A stretch of 13,860 bases of DNA, taken from positions 4,467-18,326 of the forward strand of contig DHVR01000071.1 of the NCBI GenBank assembly GCA_002412765.1, written 5' to 3'. The notes below the pieces were generated by a model, which had not been told where the DNA came from, ran no database searches, and was given only the letters and a program-made list of their open reading frames with translations. The DNA comes from Leptolinea sp. UBA5203 (GTDB lineage: Bacteria > Chloroflexota > Anaerolineae > Anaerolineales > Anaerolineaceae). Made by a program: the position numbers and the translations under genes. This document shows positions 7,600 to 13,836 of the stretch, in pieces; position 1 is the stretch's first letter; every line of letters begins with the position of its first letter.

Positions 7600-9558
7600 A
7601 TGAGTGTCTATCTGCATGATATTCCGCTGGATCAAGCCAGAAGCTTGTTTTTTGGATATCTTGCACAGGAAATTTGTTTTCCAACAACTCGTCATGAAAC
7701 ATTAGCCTTAACGGAGAACGCGCTCGGCCGGATTCTAGCAGAATCTGTCCGGGCGCGGATTTCTTCCCCGCATTATCATGCGTCTGCCATGGATGGTTTT
7801 GCCGTTATTTCTATGCAAACCAAGGGTGCAGACACCAACCATCCCATTTGTCTAAAACAGTCCAATCCATTTCAATATGTGGACACCGGCGATGAATTGC
7901 CCGCCTGGGCAGATGCAGTCATCCCCATTGAATTGATTGAGCCCATTGGATTGGCACCGGATCAGACTATTCGTCATGCCGATGCCATTCAAATTCGAGC
8001 CTCGGTGGTTCCCTGGACACATGTGCGCAAAGTGGGGGAGGACGTGATTGCCACCCAACTCTTGTTGAATGCCGGTCAACGCTTATCCCCGGTTGATTTG
8101 GCAACGATGTCGGCAGCGGGCCATGTGCATGTACAGGTGCGGGTTCCTCCTCGAATTGCTATTATCCCTACTGGAACAGAATTGATCCCGATCGGACAGG
8201 ACCCAAAACCAGGGGAAATCCTTGAGTTTAATTCCCTGCTGCTGGCCGGGCAAATCAAGGAATGGGGGGGCATTCCTCAGAAATACCCCATCTGCATGGA
8301 CTCCTTTGACGCCATCCAGAGTAGCCTGCTCCAGGCTGCAGAAGAATGTGATGTAGTTTTGATTAATGCGGGATCATCCGCGGGGTCTGAAGATTATACG
8401 GCGGATGTTCTGAAGAACTGCGGTGAATTGTTTGTACACGGCATCGCCGTACGTCCCGGACACCCGGTGATTTTGGGGGTGATTCCAAAACCAAACAGCG
8501 ATAAGGGCACCATGATCCCGGTAATTGGGGTGCCAGGATATCCTGTCTCTGCGGCTATGACCGGCATGTTATTTGTCAAACCCCTGATTGAAAAATGGCT
8601 AGGGATAGAACCCAAAGTTGAAGAAACCTTGCAAGCTACACTGACTCAGAAGCTTACCTCTTCCGCAGGGGATGATGATTTTATTCGTATGCAATTGGGA
8701 AAAGTGAAGGGTAAATGGTTGGCCATGCCTTTGGCGAAAGGCGCCGGGATGATCCGCTCCTTGATGCTGGCAGATGGTATTCATATGGCTGCCCGTGGGA
8801 TTCAGGGGCTTGATAGTGGAAAAATCATCAGTGTCAATCTGCTGCGGCCGCAAAAAAGCTTGGAACGCACCATTGTCTCTATTGGGTCACATGATTTCAC
8901 CCAGGAACTCATTGCAGAAGCTCTCGCTGAAAACGGGGTAAGGTGGTTGTCATCCAATGTTGGAAGTTTGGCTGGCATCCTGGCCTTTCGTAAAGGCAAT
9001 TGTCATATATCGGGGATTCACCTGTTGGATGAGCAAAGTGGGGAATACAACATTTCTTATCTCGAAAAATACTTACCCAATCAGAAGTATCGCTTGATGC
9101 ATTGGGCAAAAAGAGAACAGGGACTGATTGTAAAAAAGGGTAATCCAAAACGAATCATGAGTCTGAAGGATCTTGCCTCTGATGAGATTCGATTCATGAA
9201 TCGCCAACGCGGATCCGGTACCCGGATTTTGTTGGATTATCATCTCAGCCAATTGGGCATATCCACCAATCAGGTTAACGGATACGACCAGGAGGATTTC
9301 ACCCATCTTGGTGCCGCCCTGGCGGTTCAATCCGGATTGGCGGATTGTGCCCTGGGTGTTTTCGCCGCCGCTGAAATTCTTGAGCTGGATTTTGTGCCAT
9401 TATTTAATGAGACTTATGATTTTTTGCTGCTTACCCAGAAAGACGACCGGAATGAATTGGATGCGTTTTACCGTTTGCTGGAGAATTCTTCTTTCTGCGC
9501 GCGTTTATCAACCCTGGGGGGGTATACATTTGATTCTTTAGGAGAATTTGTACTATAA
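7600..9558 (+). CDS. moeA: MoeA fused to a periplasmic-binding-protein-like domain (second moeA)
   Basis: Two-part cytoplasmic protein of 652 residues. Residues 1 to about 415 are a full MoeA: HYHASAMDGFAV (58-69, Asp65), VGEDVI, NAGSSAGSEDYT, a PGHPVILG loop and GVPGYPVSA. These last two differ from the usual PGKP and PGNPVSA, so the MPT site is altered. Residues about 425-645 are the PBP-like domain known fused to MoeA (often described as LysR-substrate-binding-like): SIGSHD, GNCHISGIHLLD, YNISYLEKY, KREQGLIVKKGNPK, RFMNRQRGSGTRILLDY, a GYDQEDFTHLG.A stretch and DFVPLFNETYD. This domain resembles molybdate/tungstate-binding proteins and may sense or deliver the oxyanion (inference). GAGGAG at 7590-7595 lies 4 bases before the ATG, and the gene begins 12 bases after the lipoprotein stop. 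Confidence 0.92.
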   Translation: MSVYLHDIPLDQARSLFFGYLAQEICFPTTRHETLALTENALGRILAESVRARISSPHYHASAMDGFAVISMQTKGADTNHPICLKQSNPFQYVDTGDELPAWADAVIPIELIEPIGLAPDQTIRHADAIQIRASVVPWTHVRKVGEDVIATQLLLNAGQRLSPVDLATMSAAGHVHVQVRVPPRIAIIPTGTELIPIGQDPKPGEILEFNSLLLAGQIKEWGGIPQKYPICMDSFDAIQSSLLQAAEECDVVLINAGSSAGSEDYTADVLKNCGELFVHGIAVRPGHPVILGVIPKPNSDKGTMIPVIGVPGYPVSAAMTGMLFVKPLIEKWLGIEPKVEETLQATLTQKLTSSAGDDDFIRMQLGKVKGKWLAMPLAKGAGMIRSLMLADGIHMAARGIQGLDSGKIISVNLLRPQKSLERTIVSIGSHDFTQELIAEALAENGVRWLSSNVGSLAGILAFRKGNCHISGIHLLDEQSGEYNISYLEKYLPNQKYRLMHWAKREQGLIVKKGNPKRIMSLKDLASDEIRFMNRQRGSGTRILLDYHLSQLGISTNQVNGYDQEDFTHLGAALAVQSGLADCALGVFAAAEILELDFVPLFNETYDFLLLTQKDDRNELDAFYRLLENSSFCARLSTLGGYTFDSLGEFVL

Positions 9559-9559
9559 T
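9530..9559 (+). promoter_or_regulatory. Sigma-70-type promoter for the peroxiredoxin gene
   Basis: TTGATT (9530-9535), an 18-base spacer and a perfect TATAAT (9554-9559). The -10 box covers the TAA stop of the second moeA, so transcription would start near 9566 and give a leader of about 15 bases before the ATG at 9581. This would let the peroxiredoxin be expressed apart from the moeA block. Confidence 0.55.
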
Positions 9560-9580
9560 GCTACAAATTGGAGGAATATT

Positions 9581-10045
9581 ATGGCAATAAAAGAAGGCTT
9601 GCTCGCACCTGAATTTAGTTTGTTAGATCAGGATGAAAAGAAGGTTTCCCTGTCAGATTACCGGGGAAAATTGGTTGTATTGTATTTTTATCCCAAGGAT
9701 GATACCCAGGGATGTACCACCGAAGCATGCAATTTCCGTGATGATTACAGCGCGTATGAGAATACCGACATTGTCATCTTGGGGGTCAGCCCGGATTCAC
9801 CGGCATCTCATCGAAAATTCCGTGCAAAATATTCCTTACCGTTTGACTTATTGGCAGATGACGGTCATAAAGTCTGTGAACTGTATCAGGTGTGGGGCTT
9901 AAAAAAGTTCATGGGAAAAGAATACGATGGTGTATTCAGAACGACTTTCCTGATTGATCAGGAGGGAAAGATCGTTAAGGTGTTTGAAAACGTCAAACCT
10001 GCCAATCACAGCAAGGAAGTATTGGAAGCTTTTCACATCGCTTAA
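9581..10045 (+). CDS. bcp: Thioredoxin-dependent peroxiredoxin, Bcp/PrxQ family
   Basis: Cytoplasmic thiol peroxidase of 154 residues that reduces H2O2 and organic hydroperoxides, then is recycled by thioredoxin. The active site is FYPKDDTQGCTTEACNFRDD: Pro38, Thr42, peroxidatic Cys45 and resolving Cys50 five residues later, the arrangement of PrxQ-type atypical 2-Cys enzymes. The catalytic Arg lies in GVFRTTFLID near residue 120. The frame stays open upstream to 9548, inside the moeA gene, but the ATG at 9581 has GGAGGA (9570-9575) 5 bases before it and gives the standard N terminus (EGLLAPEFSLLDQD). It has its own promoter and faces a broken Rrf2-type gene tail to tail, 8 bases apart. Confidence 0.95.
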   Translation: MAIKEGLLAPEFSLLDQDEKKVSLSDYRGKLVVLYFYPKDDTQGCTTEACNFRDDYSAYENTDIVILGVSPDSPASHRKFRAKYSLPFDLLADDGHKVCELYQVWGLKKFMGKEYDGVFRTTFLIDQEGKIVKVFENVKPANHSKEVLEAFHIA

Positions 10046-10053
10046 CGAAGCCA

Positions 10054-10461
10054 TTAGTTTACAGGATGAAGTGAGTCGAGAGATAATAATTTTAGTTTTA
10101 GAATCATTTCATCCTGCATGGATTCCCACAATGGATGAGTAAAACAACGTTTTTCTCTTGGACAGGGCTCGGCATTGTCTTTACATGGGGCTAATTTTAT
10201 ATCGCCTTCCATGGCAGAAACGATGTCAAATATGGAAATATCCATAGATTTCTTCTTCAGTCCCAAACCGCCTGTCGGGCCGGGAATGGCTTGAAGGAGA
10301 CCGTGCAGCATCAAGGTATGCGCGATTTAATGAAGGAAAGGCAGGGGAATTTCCAGTTCTTTGGATAATGAGGCAGTTGATTTTAATTTTCCCTTTGGTT
10401 GCTCGGACAGGGATGCCATCAGGTGAATGGCGTAATCTACTTTGCGGCTGATACGGAACAT
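10054..10461 (-). pseudogene. Rrf2-family transcriptional regulator, interrupted by one in-frame stop
   Basis: Read on the minus strand from the ATG at 10461-10459, the frame encodes an Rrf2/IscR-type regulator of 135 codons, with a TAA (10329-10327) at codon 45. The start FRISRKVDYAIHLMASL is the family's classic N terminus, and the recognition-helix region reads LSKELEIPLPFLH-stop-IAHTLMLHGLL, where relatives have Gln or Lys at the stop. After it come a wing (GPTGGLGL in place of RGPGGGY), DISIFDIVSAMEGDI, and three Cys in APCKDNAEPCPREKRCF, followed by HPLW, like the Fe-S ligands of IscR. The frame is otherwise clean, so the stop is either recent or a sequence error. A GAGGT site lies 5 bases before the ATG. 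Restart at the ATG at 10314 would give an 86-residue protein without the DNA-binding half. Confidence 0.8.
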
Positions 10462-10714
10462 GCGTTACCTCGGTTCCTCAAGATTCGACCAATGATACTT
10501 AGTCTGATTGGTTTTGATAAGTGACATACCTCCTTAGGACTGTCGACAGATTGGTAAGAGATTTCTATTTGGCTTGATGATGATATTTAGAATTTGATTC
10601 AGGAATTCCATTAATATGAAAACAAAAGAATGCAATTACCTTTTTGTTTTACTTAATCTGAGTAAATCGGTTAAAATTTGCAGTAATAGTTTTCGAAATT
10701 TGGAGTGAGAGTAC
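10462..10714. other. Divergent intergenic region between the Rrf2 pseudogene and the response regulator
   Basis: An AT-rich region of 253 bases with back-to-back regulatory space. It holds a perfect 10-base palindrome CTGTCGACAG (10540-10549) and, on the minus strand, a near-consensus AAGGAGG (10535-10529) with an ATG one base after it. On the plus strand TTTACT (10648-10653), 18 bases and TAAAAT (10672-10677) is a possible weak promoter for the response regulator. I see no RNA gene here. Confidence 0.4.
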
Positions 10715-11359
10715 ATGTCGCAGGATCCGATTCGTCTTTTGGTAGTGGATGACCATAGTTTATTCCGTCAGGGCTTGATTAGTATCCTAATCAGTATGCC
10801 GGAATTTGTCGTGGTCGGGGAAGCTGCGAACGGAGTTGAAGCTTTACAGATGTTGGAAAAATGTCAGCCGGATGTGATGTTGATGGATATCAACATGCCC
10901 CAAATGGATGGCATTGAGACCATCACCGCATTGAGGGAGAAGGGGTACCAGCTTCCAGTTTTCATGTTGACCATCTCCAAGAGCGACAAGGATTTATTCA
11001 AGGCTATAAAGGCAGGGGCAGATGGATACATTCTCAAGAATATTGAAGCAGAAGATCTAAAACTTGCCATTTTGCGTGGCTTCCATGGTCAGGGATTTTT
11101 ATCCCCGGAAATGACATCTAGTGTCTTAAATGTGATTGCGAAAGGGAAAGATCAATTTCAGAAAACACCTTTGACCGAACGTGAATTGCAGATTCTCAAT
11201 TACTTACGCAAAGGCAGAACAACTACCGATATCGGCCAGGAATTGGTCATCTCGGAGAATACGGTGAAAACTCACATTCGTCATATTCTGGAAAAATTAA
11301 ATGCTGCCAATCGCACGGAAGCCGTGAGCATCGCTATCCAGAATGGCATTATTTCTTAG
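10715..11359 (+). CDS. NarL/FixJ-family response regulator
   Basis: Two-component response regulator of 214 residues that acts as a DNA-binding transcription factor. The receiver domain (about 5-125) has the acidic pair Asp12-Asp13 in VVDDH, phosphoacceptor Asp58 in MLMDINMPQMDG, Thr86 and Lys108 in GYILKN, so all phosphorylation residues are intact. The C-terminal LuxR-type helix-turn-helix (about 149-214) reads LTERELQILNYLRKGRTT, then ISENTVKTHIRHILEKLNAANRTEA. No sensor kinase lies beside it, so it is an orphan in this window and its signal is unknown. The ATG at 10715 follows GGAGTGAGAG. The gene is transcribed away from the broken Rrf2 gene and converges with rsfS. Confidence 0.93.
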   Translation: MSQDPIRLLVVDDHSLFRQGLISILISMPEFVVVGEAANGVEALQMLEKCQPDVMLMDINMPQMDGIETITALREKGYQLPVFMLTISKSDKDLFKAIKAGADGYILKNIEAEDLKLAILRGFHGQGFLSPEMTSSVLNVIAKGKDQFQKTPLTERELQILNYLRKGRTTTDIGQELVISENTVKTHIRHILEKLNAANRTEAVSIAIQNGIIS

Positions 11360-11506
11360 ACATATTATCTGACCGAAACTGTGTTTTCAGGTCAACATCC
11401 CTCCAATTATGAAAAAATAAAAATATACCCAGGATTCCCTTTCAGAGTAGGATCATGCGTTTTACGATTCCTGTAAACTATTTGGCTGTGGAGTGGTCTG
11501 GAGGTA

Positions 11507-11546
11507 ACAAAAAAAATCTCCTTTATTCAATCCCAAAAAGGAGATT
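11507..11546 (-). terminator. Intrinsic terminator for the thpR-rsfS transcript
   Basis: The arms AATCTCCTTT (11515-11524) and AAAGGAGATT (11537-11546) form a perfect 10-bp stem with a 12-base loop. The eight A at 11509-11516 become a U run after the stem only when read on the minus strand. It lies 94 bases beyond the rsfS stop, so it ends leftward transcription. It could also slow rightward transcription from the response regulator. Confidence 0.75.
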
Positions 11547-11639
11547 CTCCGAATTTGATTCTATGCACAATGAGGTGGTAATCCCGGAATATTTGGAAAG
11601 CGAGGATCTACTTAATATTAATGGGTAGACTTTTCGTCT

Positions 11640-11981
11640 TTACTGTAATCGTAAGAGTACTTTCCCTTCAGCCCATAAATCTTCCAATTGATAATAATCT
11701 CGTTGATCTGGAGAAAAGACATGGACAATAATATCGCCGTAATCGCCAATCAACCAACCATCTGTTCCTACACCTTGAAATTTCCCGGTAATTTTATTTA
11801 CTTTTGTATACTGGAACACAGCATCAGCCAAACTCTCTAACATGCGGTTACTCGTACCAGAACAGATAATGAAATAATCTGCAAAATTTGCAATTCCTTG
11901 GAGATCCATCAAGAGAATATTTTCAGCTTTCTTCTCTTCCAGGACATCTATCATTTTTCTTGCTATATCAATAGTATTCAG
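11640..11981 (-). CDS. rsfS: Ribosomal silencing factor RsfS (Iojap/DUF143 family), probable CTG start
   Basis: RsfS binds ribosomal protein uL14 and blocks joining of the 30S and 50S subunits under nutrient limitation. The family core is plain: KKAENILLMDLQGIANFADYFIICSGTSNRMLESLADAV, then GVGTDGWLIGDYGDIIVHVF.PDQRDYYQLEDLW. The first ATG (11954) gives only 104 residues and has no ribosome binding site. Nine codons further upstream is a CTG (11981-11979), 4 bases after GAGGTG. This gives 113 residues and restores the usual N-terminal helix (NTIDIARKMIDVLEEKK). A stop lies two codons above it, so only a non-ATG codon can supply these residues. The gene follows thpR by 56 bases on the same strand and ends ahead of a terminator. 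Confidence 0.9.
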   Translation of the reverse strand: MNTIDIARKMIDVLEEKKAENILLMDLQGIANFADYFIICSGTSNRMLESLADAVFQYTKVNKITGKFQGVGTDGWLIGDYGDIIVHVFSPDQRDYYQLEDLWAEGKVLLRLQ

Positions 11982-12009
11982 GTTTCACCTCGAATCATAA
12001 GTTGCTTTA

Positions 12010-12018
12010 ATTCTAGCA
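12010..12018 (-). promoter_or_regulatory. Possible extended -10 promoter for rsfS
   Basis: On the minus strand the sequence TGCTAGAAT (12018-12010) is an extended -10 element (TG-N-TAGAAT) about 29 bases before the proposed CTG start. No good -35 box is seen at 17 bases. It would allow expression of rsfS apart from thpR. Confidence 0.3.
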
Positions 12019-12037
12019 TAGAATCGGACTTTTCTCC

Positions 12038-12613
12038 TCAAGGAAGTTGAAAAATCGCGATTTTCCTGTATATTGCCCCTTCGCGGTTGAGCTGACTTTC
12101 AAAAAGAGTGATTTTTTCGACAAAAGTCTCCTGAACAAACGCGCTCTTAGGGTCAGATAGCGGGGCTAATAAGGATTTCATCTGGTGGGCAGGAAAATGC
12201 TGTTTAATCCTAGCCAGGGTCAGATGAGGTTTGAAGGCTCGTTTTTCTTTGGGAATCCCAAGAAGTTCCAATTCTTTATCTAATTTAACCTGTAAGTTGA
12301 TCAAGGCTTCTGCCTTTTGCAGGCCAGCCCATAAAACATTGGGAGATTGCTGATTGGGGAAAACGCCGAATCCGCAGACTTGCACAGCCATGTGAGCTGG
12401 ATTATGGGTCAGTTTTTCACATACTGCCTGAACCGCCGGGATTTTATCCAGGGGATACTCTCCAATGAACTTCAACGTCAGATGCATCTGTTCTCTGGGT
12501 ACCCAACGGATGCCTTGATTCATTCCCGGCCAAAGGCATTGAACTGTTTTTGTCAAATCCAAAATCATGTTCTCCGGTAACTCTGCGGCGATGAAAATTC
12601 TTTTTGTTTCCAT
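12038..12613 (-). CDS. thpR: RNA 2',3'-cyclic phosphodiesterase (ThpR/LigT)
   Basis: 2H phosphoesterase family enzyme of 191 residues, the normal length, that opens 2',3'-cyclic phosphate ends of RNA to 2'-phosphate; its cellular role in bacteria is unclear. Both HxTx catalytic motifs are intact: His44-Leu-Thr46 in MHLTLKFIGE and His130-Leu-Thr132 in FKPHLTLARIK. The N terminus KRIFIAAELPE matches the family's 'R.FiAi.lp'. The frame is open to an ATG at 12631, but I place the start at the ATG at 12613 because AGGAG lies 4 bases before it and the extra six residues (MFFRSC) are not family-like. Probably co-transcribed with rsfS. Confidence 0.92.
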   Translation of the reverse strand: METKRIFIAAELPENMILDLTKTVQCLWPGMNQGIRWVPREQMHLTLKFIGEYPLDKIPAVQAVCEKLTHNPAHMAVQVCGFGVFPNQQSPNVLWAGLQKAEALINLQVKLDKELELLGIPKEKRAFKPHLTLARIKQHFPAHQMKSLLAPLSDPKSAFVQETFVEKITLFESQLNREGAIYRKIAIFQLP

Positions 12614-12775
12614 ACAACTCCTGAAAAACATGATTAAATCTGTTGTCTGCCAATACTATATTTTACAACCGGAGCTATGATGAAAGAAATAGTTAAGGTG
12701 CAGTTAATTAAAGCATGCTTTCTTGCTATTATAAAGTCGTGACAGGTGGCTTCACTATACTTTTGTTTCAAATTA

Positions 12776-12784
12776 TGGTATAAG
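12776..12784 (+). promoter_or_regulatory. Possible extended -10 promoter ahead of the hairpin-rich element
   Basis: TGGTATAAG is an extended -10 element (TG-N-TATAAG) that would start a rightward transcript near 12791, just before the structured element. The -35 region at 17 bases (TATACT) is poor. The transcript could end at T6 (12961-12966) or run on into gpmA. Confidence 0.3.
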
Positions 12785-12807
12785 AGAATTGCCTGCTGTA
12801 TTTGTGA

Positions 12808-12966
12808 TGTAGCCTCATCGGTTCTGAGCCAACACCTTTTTTATGGGATTCACATTCGCATCGGTAACGCGATAGGCTTCGGCCAAGGCGGAGCTGAGCG
12901 AGCGAAACCCAACCTGCTTTTGCAGGTTCAGAGCTACGCTACTCACGCTACAGCGGGTACTTTTTT
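12808..12966 (+). other. GC-rich hairpin-rich element: candidate structured RNA or interspersed repeat
   Basis: A GC-rich island within AT-rich flanks. Pairings seen: an outer TGTAGC (12808-12813) with GCTACA (12947-12952); CTGAGCC (12824-12830) with GGTTCAG (12925-12931, one G-U); ATCG (12860-12863) with CGAT (12870-12873); GGC-TTCG-GCC (12875-12884), a UUCG tetraloop; and a 7-bp AACCTGC-TTTT-GCAGGTT hairpin (12911-12928). The last competes with the second for the same GGTT. GCTAC occurs three times at 12933-12951, and T6 follows at 12961-12966. The minus-strand text GTTGGGTTTCGCTCGCTCAG resembles short dispersed repeats common in several bacterial phyla, so a MITE-like repeat is as likely as a functional RNA. 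Confidence 0.35.
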
Positions 12967-13029
12967 AAAAATGTTTTTTCCCTTTGATTAATTTATGATA
13001 AGATAATGAAAATCTAACTTTTGGTGGGA

Positions 13030-13053
13030 CCATGAAGTGATTCATGGAGGAGG
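13030..13053 (+). promoter_or_regulatory. Leader hairpin merging into the gpmA ribosome binding site
   Basis: CCATGAA (13030-13036), loop GTGA (13037-13040) and TTCATGG (13041-13047) form a perfect 7-bp hairpin capped by a GNRA-type tetraloop. Its last two G are the first bases of the purine-rich GGAGGAGG (13046-13053), which precedes the gpmA ATG at 13060. The hairpin could tune ribosome access or protect the 5' end of the transcript. The hairpin is seen directly; any regulation is inferred. Confidence 0.5.
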
Positions 13054-13059
13054 AATTAA

Positions 13060-13809
13060 ATGCACAAAGTTGTCTTGCTGCGGCATGGGGAAAGTGATTG
13101 GAATAAAGAGAATCGTTTTACTGGCTGGACTGATGTGGACTTATCCGAAAAAGGGATGTCAGAAGCAAAAAGTGCCGGTAAATACCTCAAAGAAGCTGGT
13201 TTTGTATTCGATATTGCTTATACTTCCGTGCTAAAACGGGCGATCCGTACTTTGTGGATGACCCTGGAAGGCATGGATTTAATGTGGATTCCGGTAATCA
13301 ATTCATGGCGCTTAAACGAGCGTCATTATGGTGCTTTGCAGGGACTTAATAAAGCCGAAACTGCAGAAAAATATGGGGAGGAACAGGTGCTCATATGGCG
13401 GCGTAGTTATTCTACTCCTCCTCCTGCCTTGGATGTAAACGACGAGCGCTATCCGGGCAAGGATCCTCGTTATGCAAATCTCACTGAAGCAGAATTACCC
13501 AAAGCTGAATGTCTGAAAGACACCGTGGACCGCTTTCTGCCTTACTGGCATGAAGAAATTGCCCCGATGATCAAAACCGGCAAGCGAGTTCTGATTACCG
13601 CTCATGGCAATAGTTTGCGTGCCCTGGTCAAATATCTGGATAATATGAGTGATGATGATATCATCGCCTTGAATATCCCCACCGGTATGCCCTTGGTGTA
13701 TGAATTGGATGATCAATTAAAACCCATCCGCCACTACTATTTGGGAGACCCGGCTGAAGTGGAAAAAGCCATGCAGGCTGTGGCCAACCAGGGAAAGTCC
13801 AAGAAGTAA
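13060..13809 (+). CDS. gpmA: 2,3-bisphosphoglycerate-dependent phosphoglycerate mutase
   Basis: Glycolytic and gluconeogenic enzyme that interconverts 3- and 2-phosphoglycerate through a phosphohistidine. 249 residues, the standard dPGM length. LLRHGESDWNKENRFTGWTDVDLSEKG (6-32) holds phospho-acceptor His9 and the substrate-binding RFTGW segment. LNERHYGALQGLNK holds Glu87, and the second catalytic His182 is in TAHGNSLRALVKYLD. IPTGMPLVYELD near the C terminus is typical of dPGM and not of the shorter phosphatase-like relatives. The ATG at 13060 has a very strong GGAGGAGG site. The gene stands alone on the plus strand, with no neighbouring glycolytic gene and no clear terminator in the 51 bases left in the window. 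Confidence 0.96.
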   Translation: MHKVVLLRHGESDWNKENRFTGWTDVDLSEKGMSEAKSAGKYLKEAGFVFDIAYTSVLKRAIRTLWMTLEGMDLMWIPVINSWRLNERHYGALQGLNKAETAEKYGEEQVLIWRRSYSTPPPALDVNDERYPGKDPRYANLTEAELPKAECLKDTVDRFLPYWHEEIAPMIKTGKRVLITAHGNSLRALVKYLDNMSDDDIIALNIPTGMPLVYELDDQLKPIRHYYLGDPAEVEKAMQAVANQGKSKK

Positions 13810-13836
13810 AAAGTCAAAAAAAAACCGCCCAAATCC

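Larger units (their letters stand above)
12632..13059. other. Long intergenic region between thpR and gpmA (428 bases)
   Basis: No convincing gene is seen. The left third is AT-rich and serves as upstream region for thpR: on the minus strand there is a perfect TATAAT (12733-12728), with no clear -35, next to a 12-base palindrome AAAGCATGCTTT (12710-12721). The middle (about 12808-12966) is a GC-rich, hairpin-rich element listed separately. The right part (12967-13029) is AT-rich, and the gpmA leader hairpin follows. An open frame at 12746-12991 crosses the hairpin element, starts without a ribosome binding site and has no recognisable protein content. Confidence 0.6.

Noticed and set aside
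8394..9330. Several minus-strand open frames opposite the second moeA
   Set aside because: They are shadows of a high-confidence coding frame, lack ribosome binding sites and have no recognisable content.
9548..9580. Longer N terminus of the peroxiredoxin from 9548
   Set aside because: The ATG at 9581 has a GGAGGA site at ideal distance and gives the family N terminus; the longer form would begin inside moeA and upstream of the predicted transcript start.
10054..10314. 86-residue minus-strand protein as a complete small gene
   Set aside because: The reading frame upstream of the stop carries the rest of an Rrf2 protein, so this is the C-terminal part of a broken gene and not a separate one.
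11370..11394. Hairpin TGACC/GGTCA after the response regulator as its terminator
   Set aside because: The stem is short and bulged and no T run follows, so I do not list it as a terminator; the response regulator transcript may end at the opposing rsfS terminator.
12808..12966. SRP RNA, RNase P RNA, tmRNA or tRNA in the structured island
   Set aside because: None of the invariant sequences of these RNAs (SRP GGAAGGAAGCAGCC loop, RNase P start and end cores, tmRNA T-arm and CCA end, tRNA cloverleaf) could be found.
12746..12991. 81-codon open frame on the plus strand
   Set aside because: It runs through the hairpin-rich element, has no ribosome binding site and shows no protein-like pattern.
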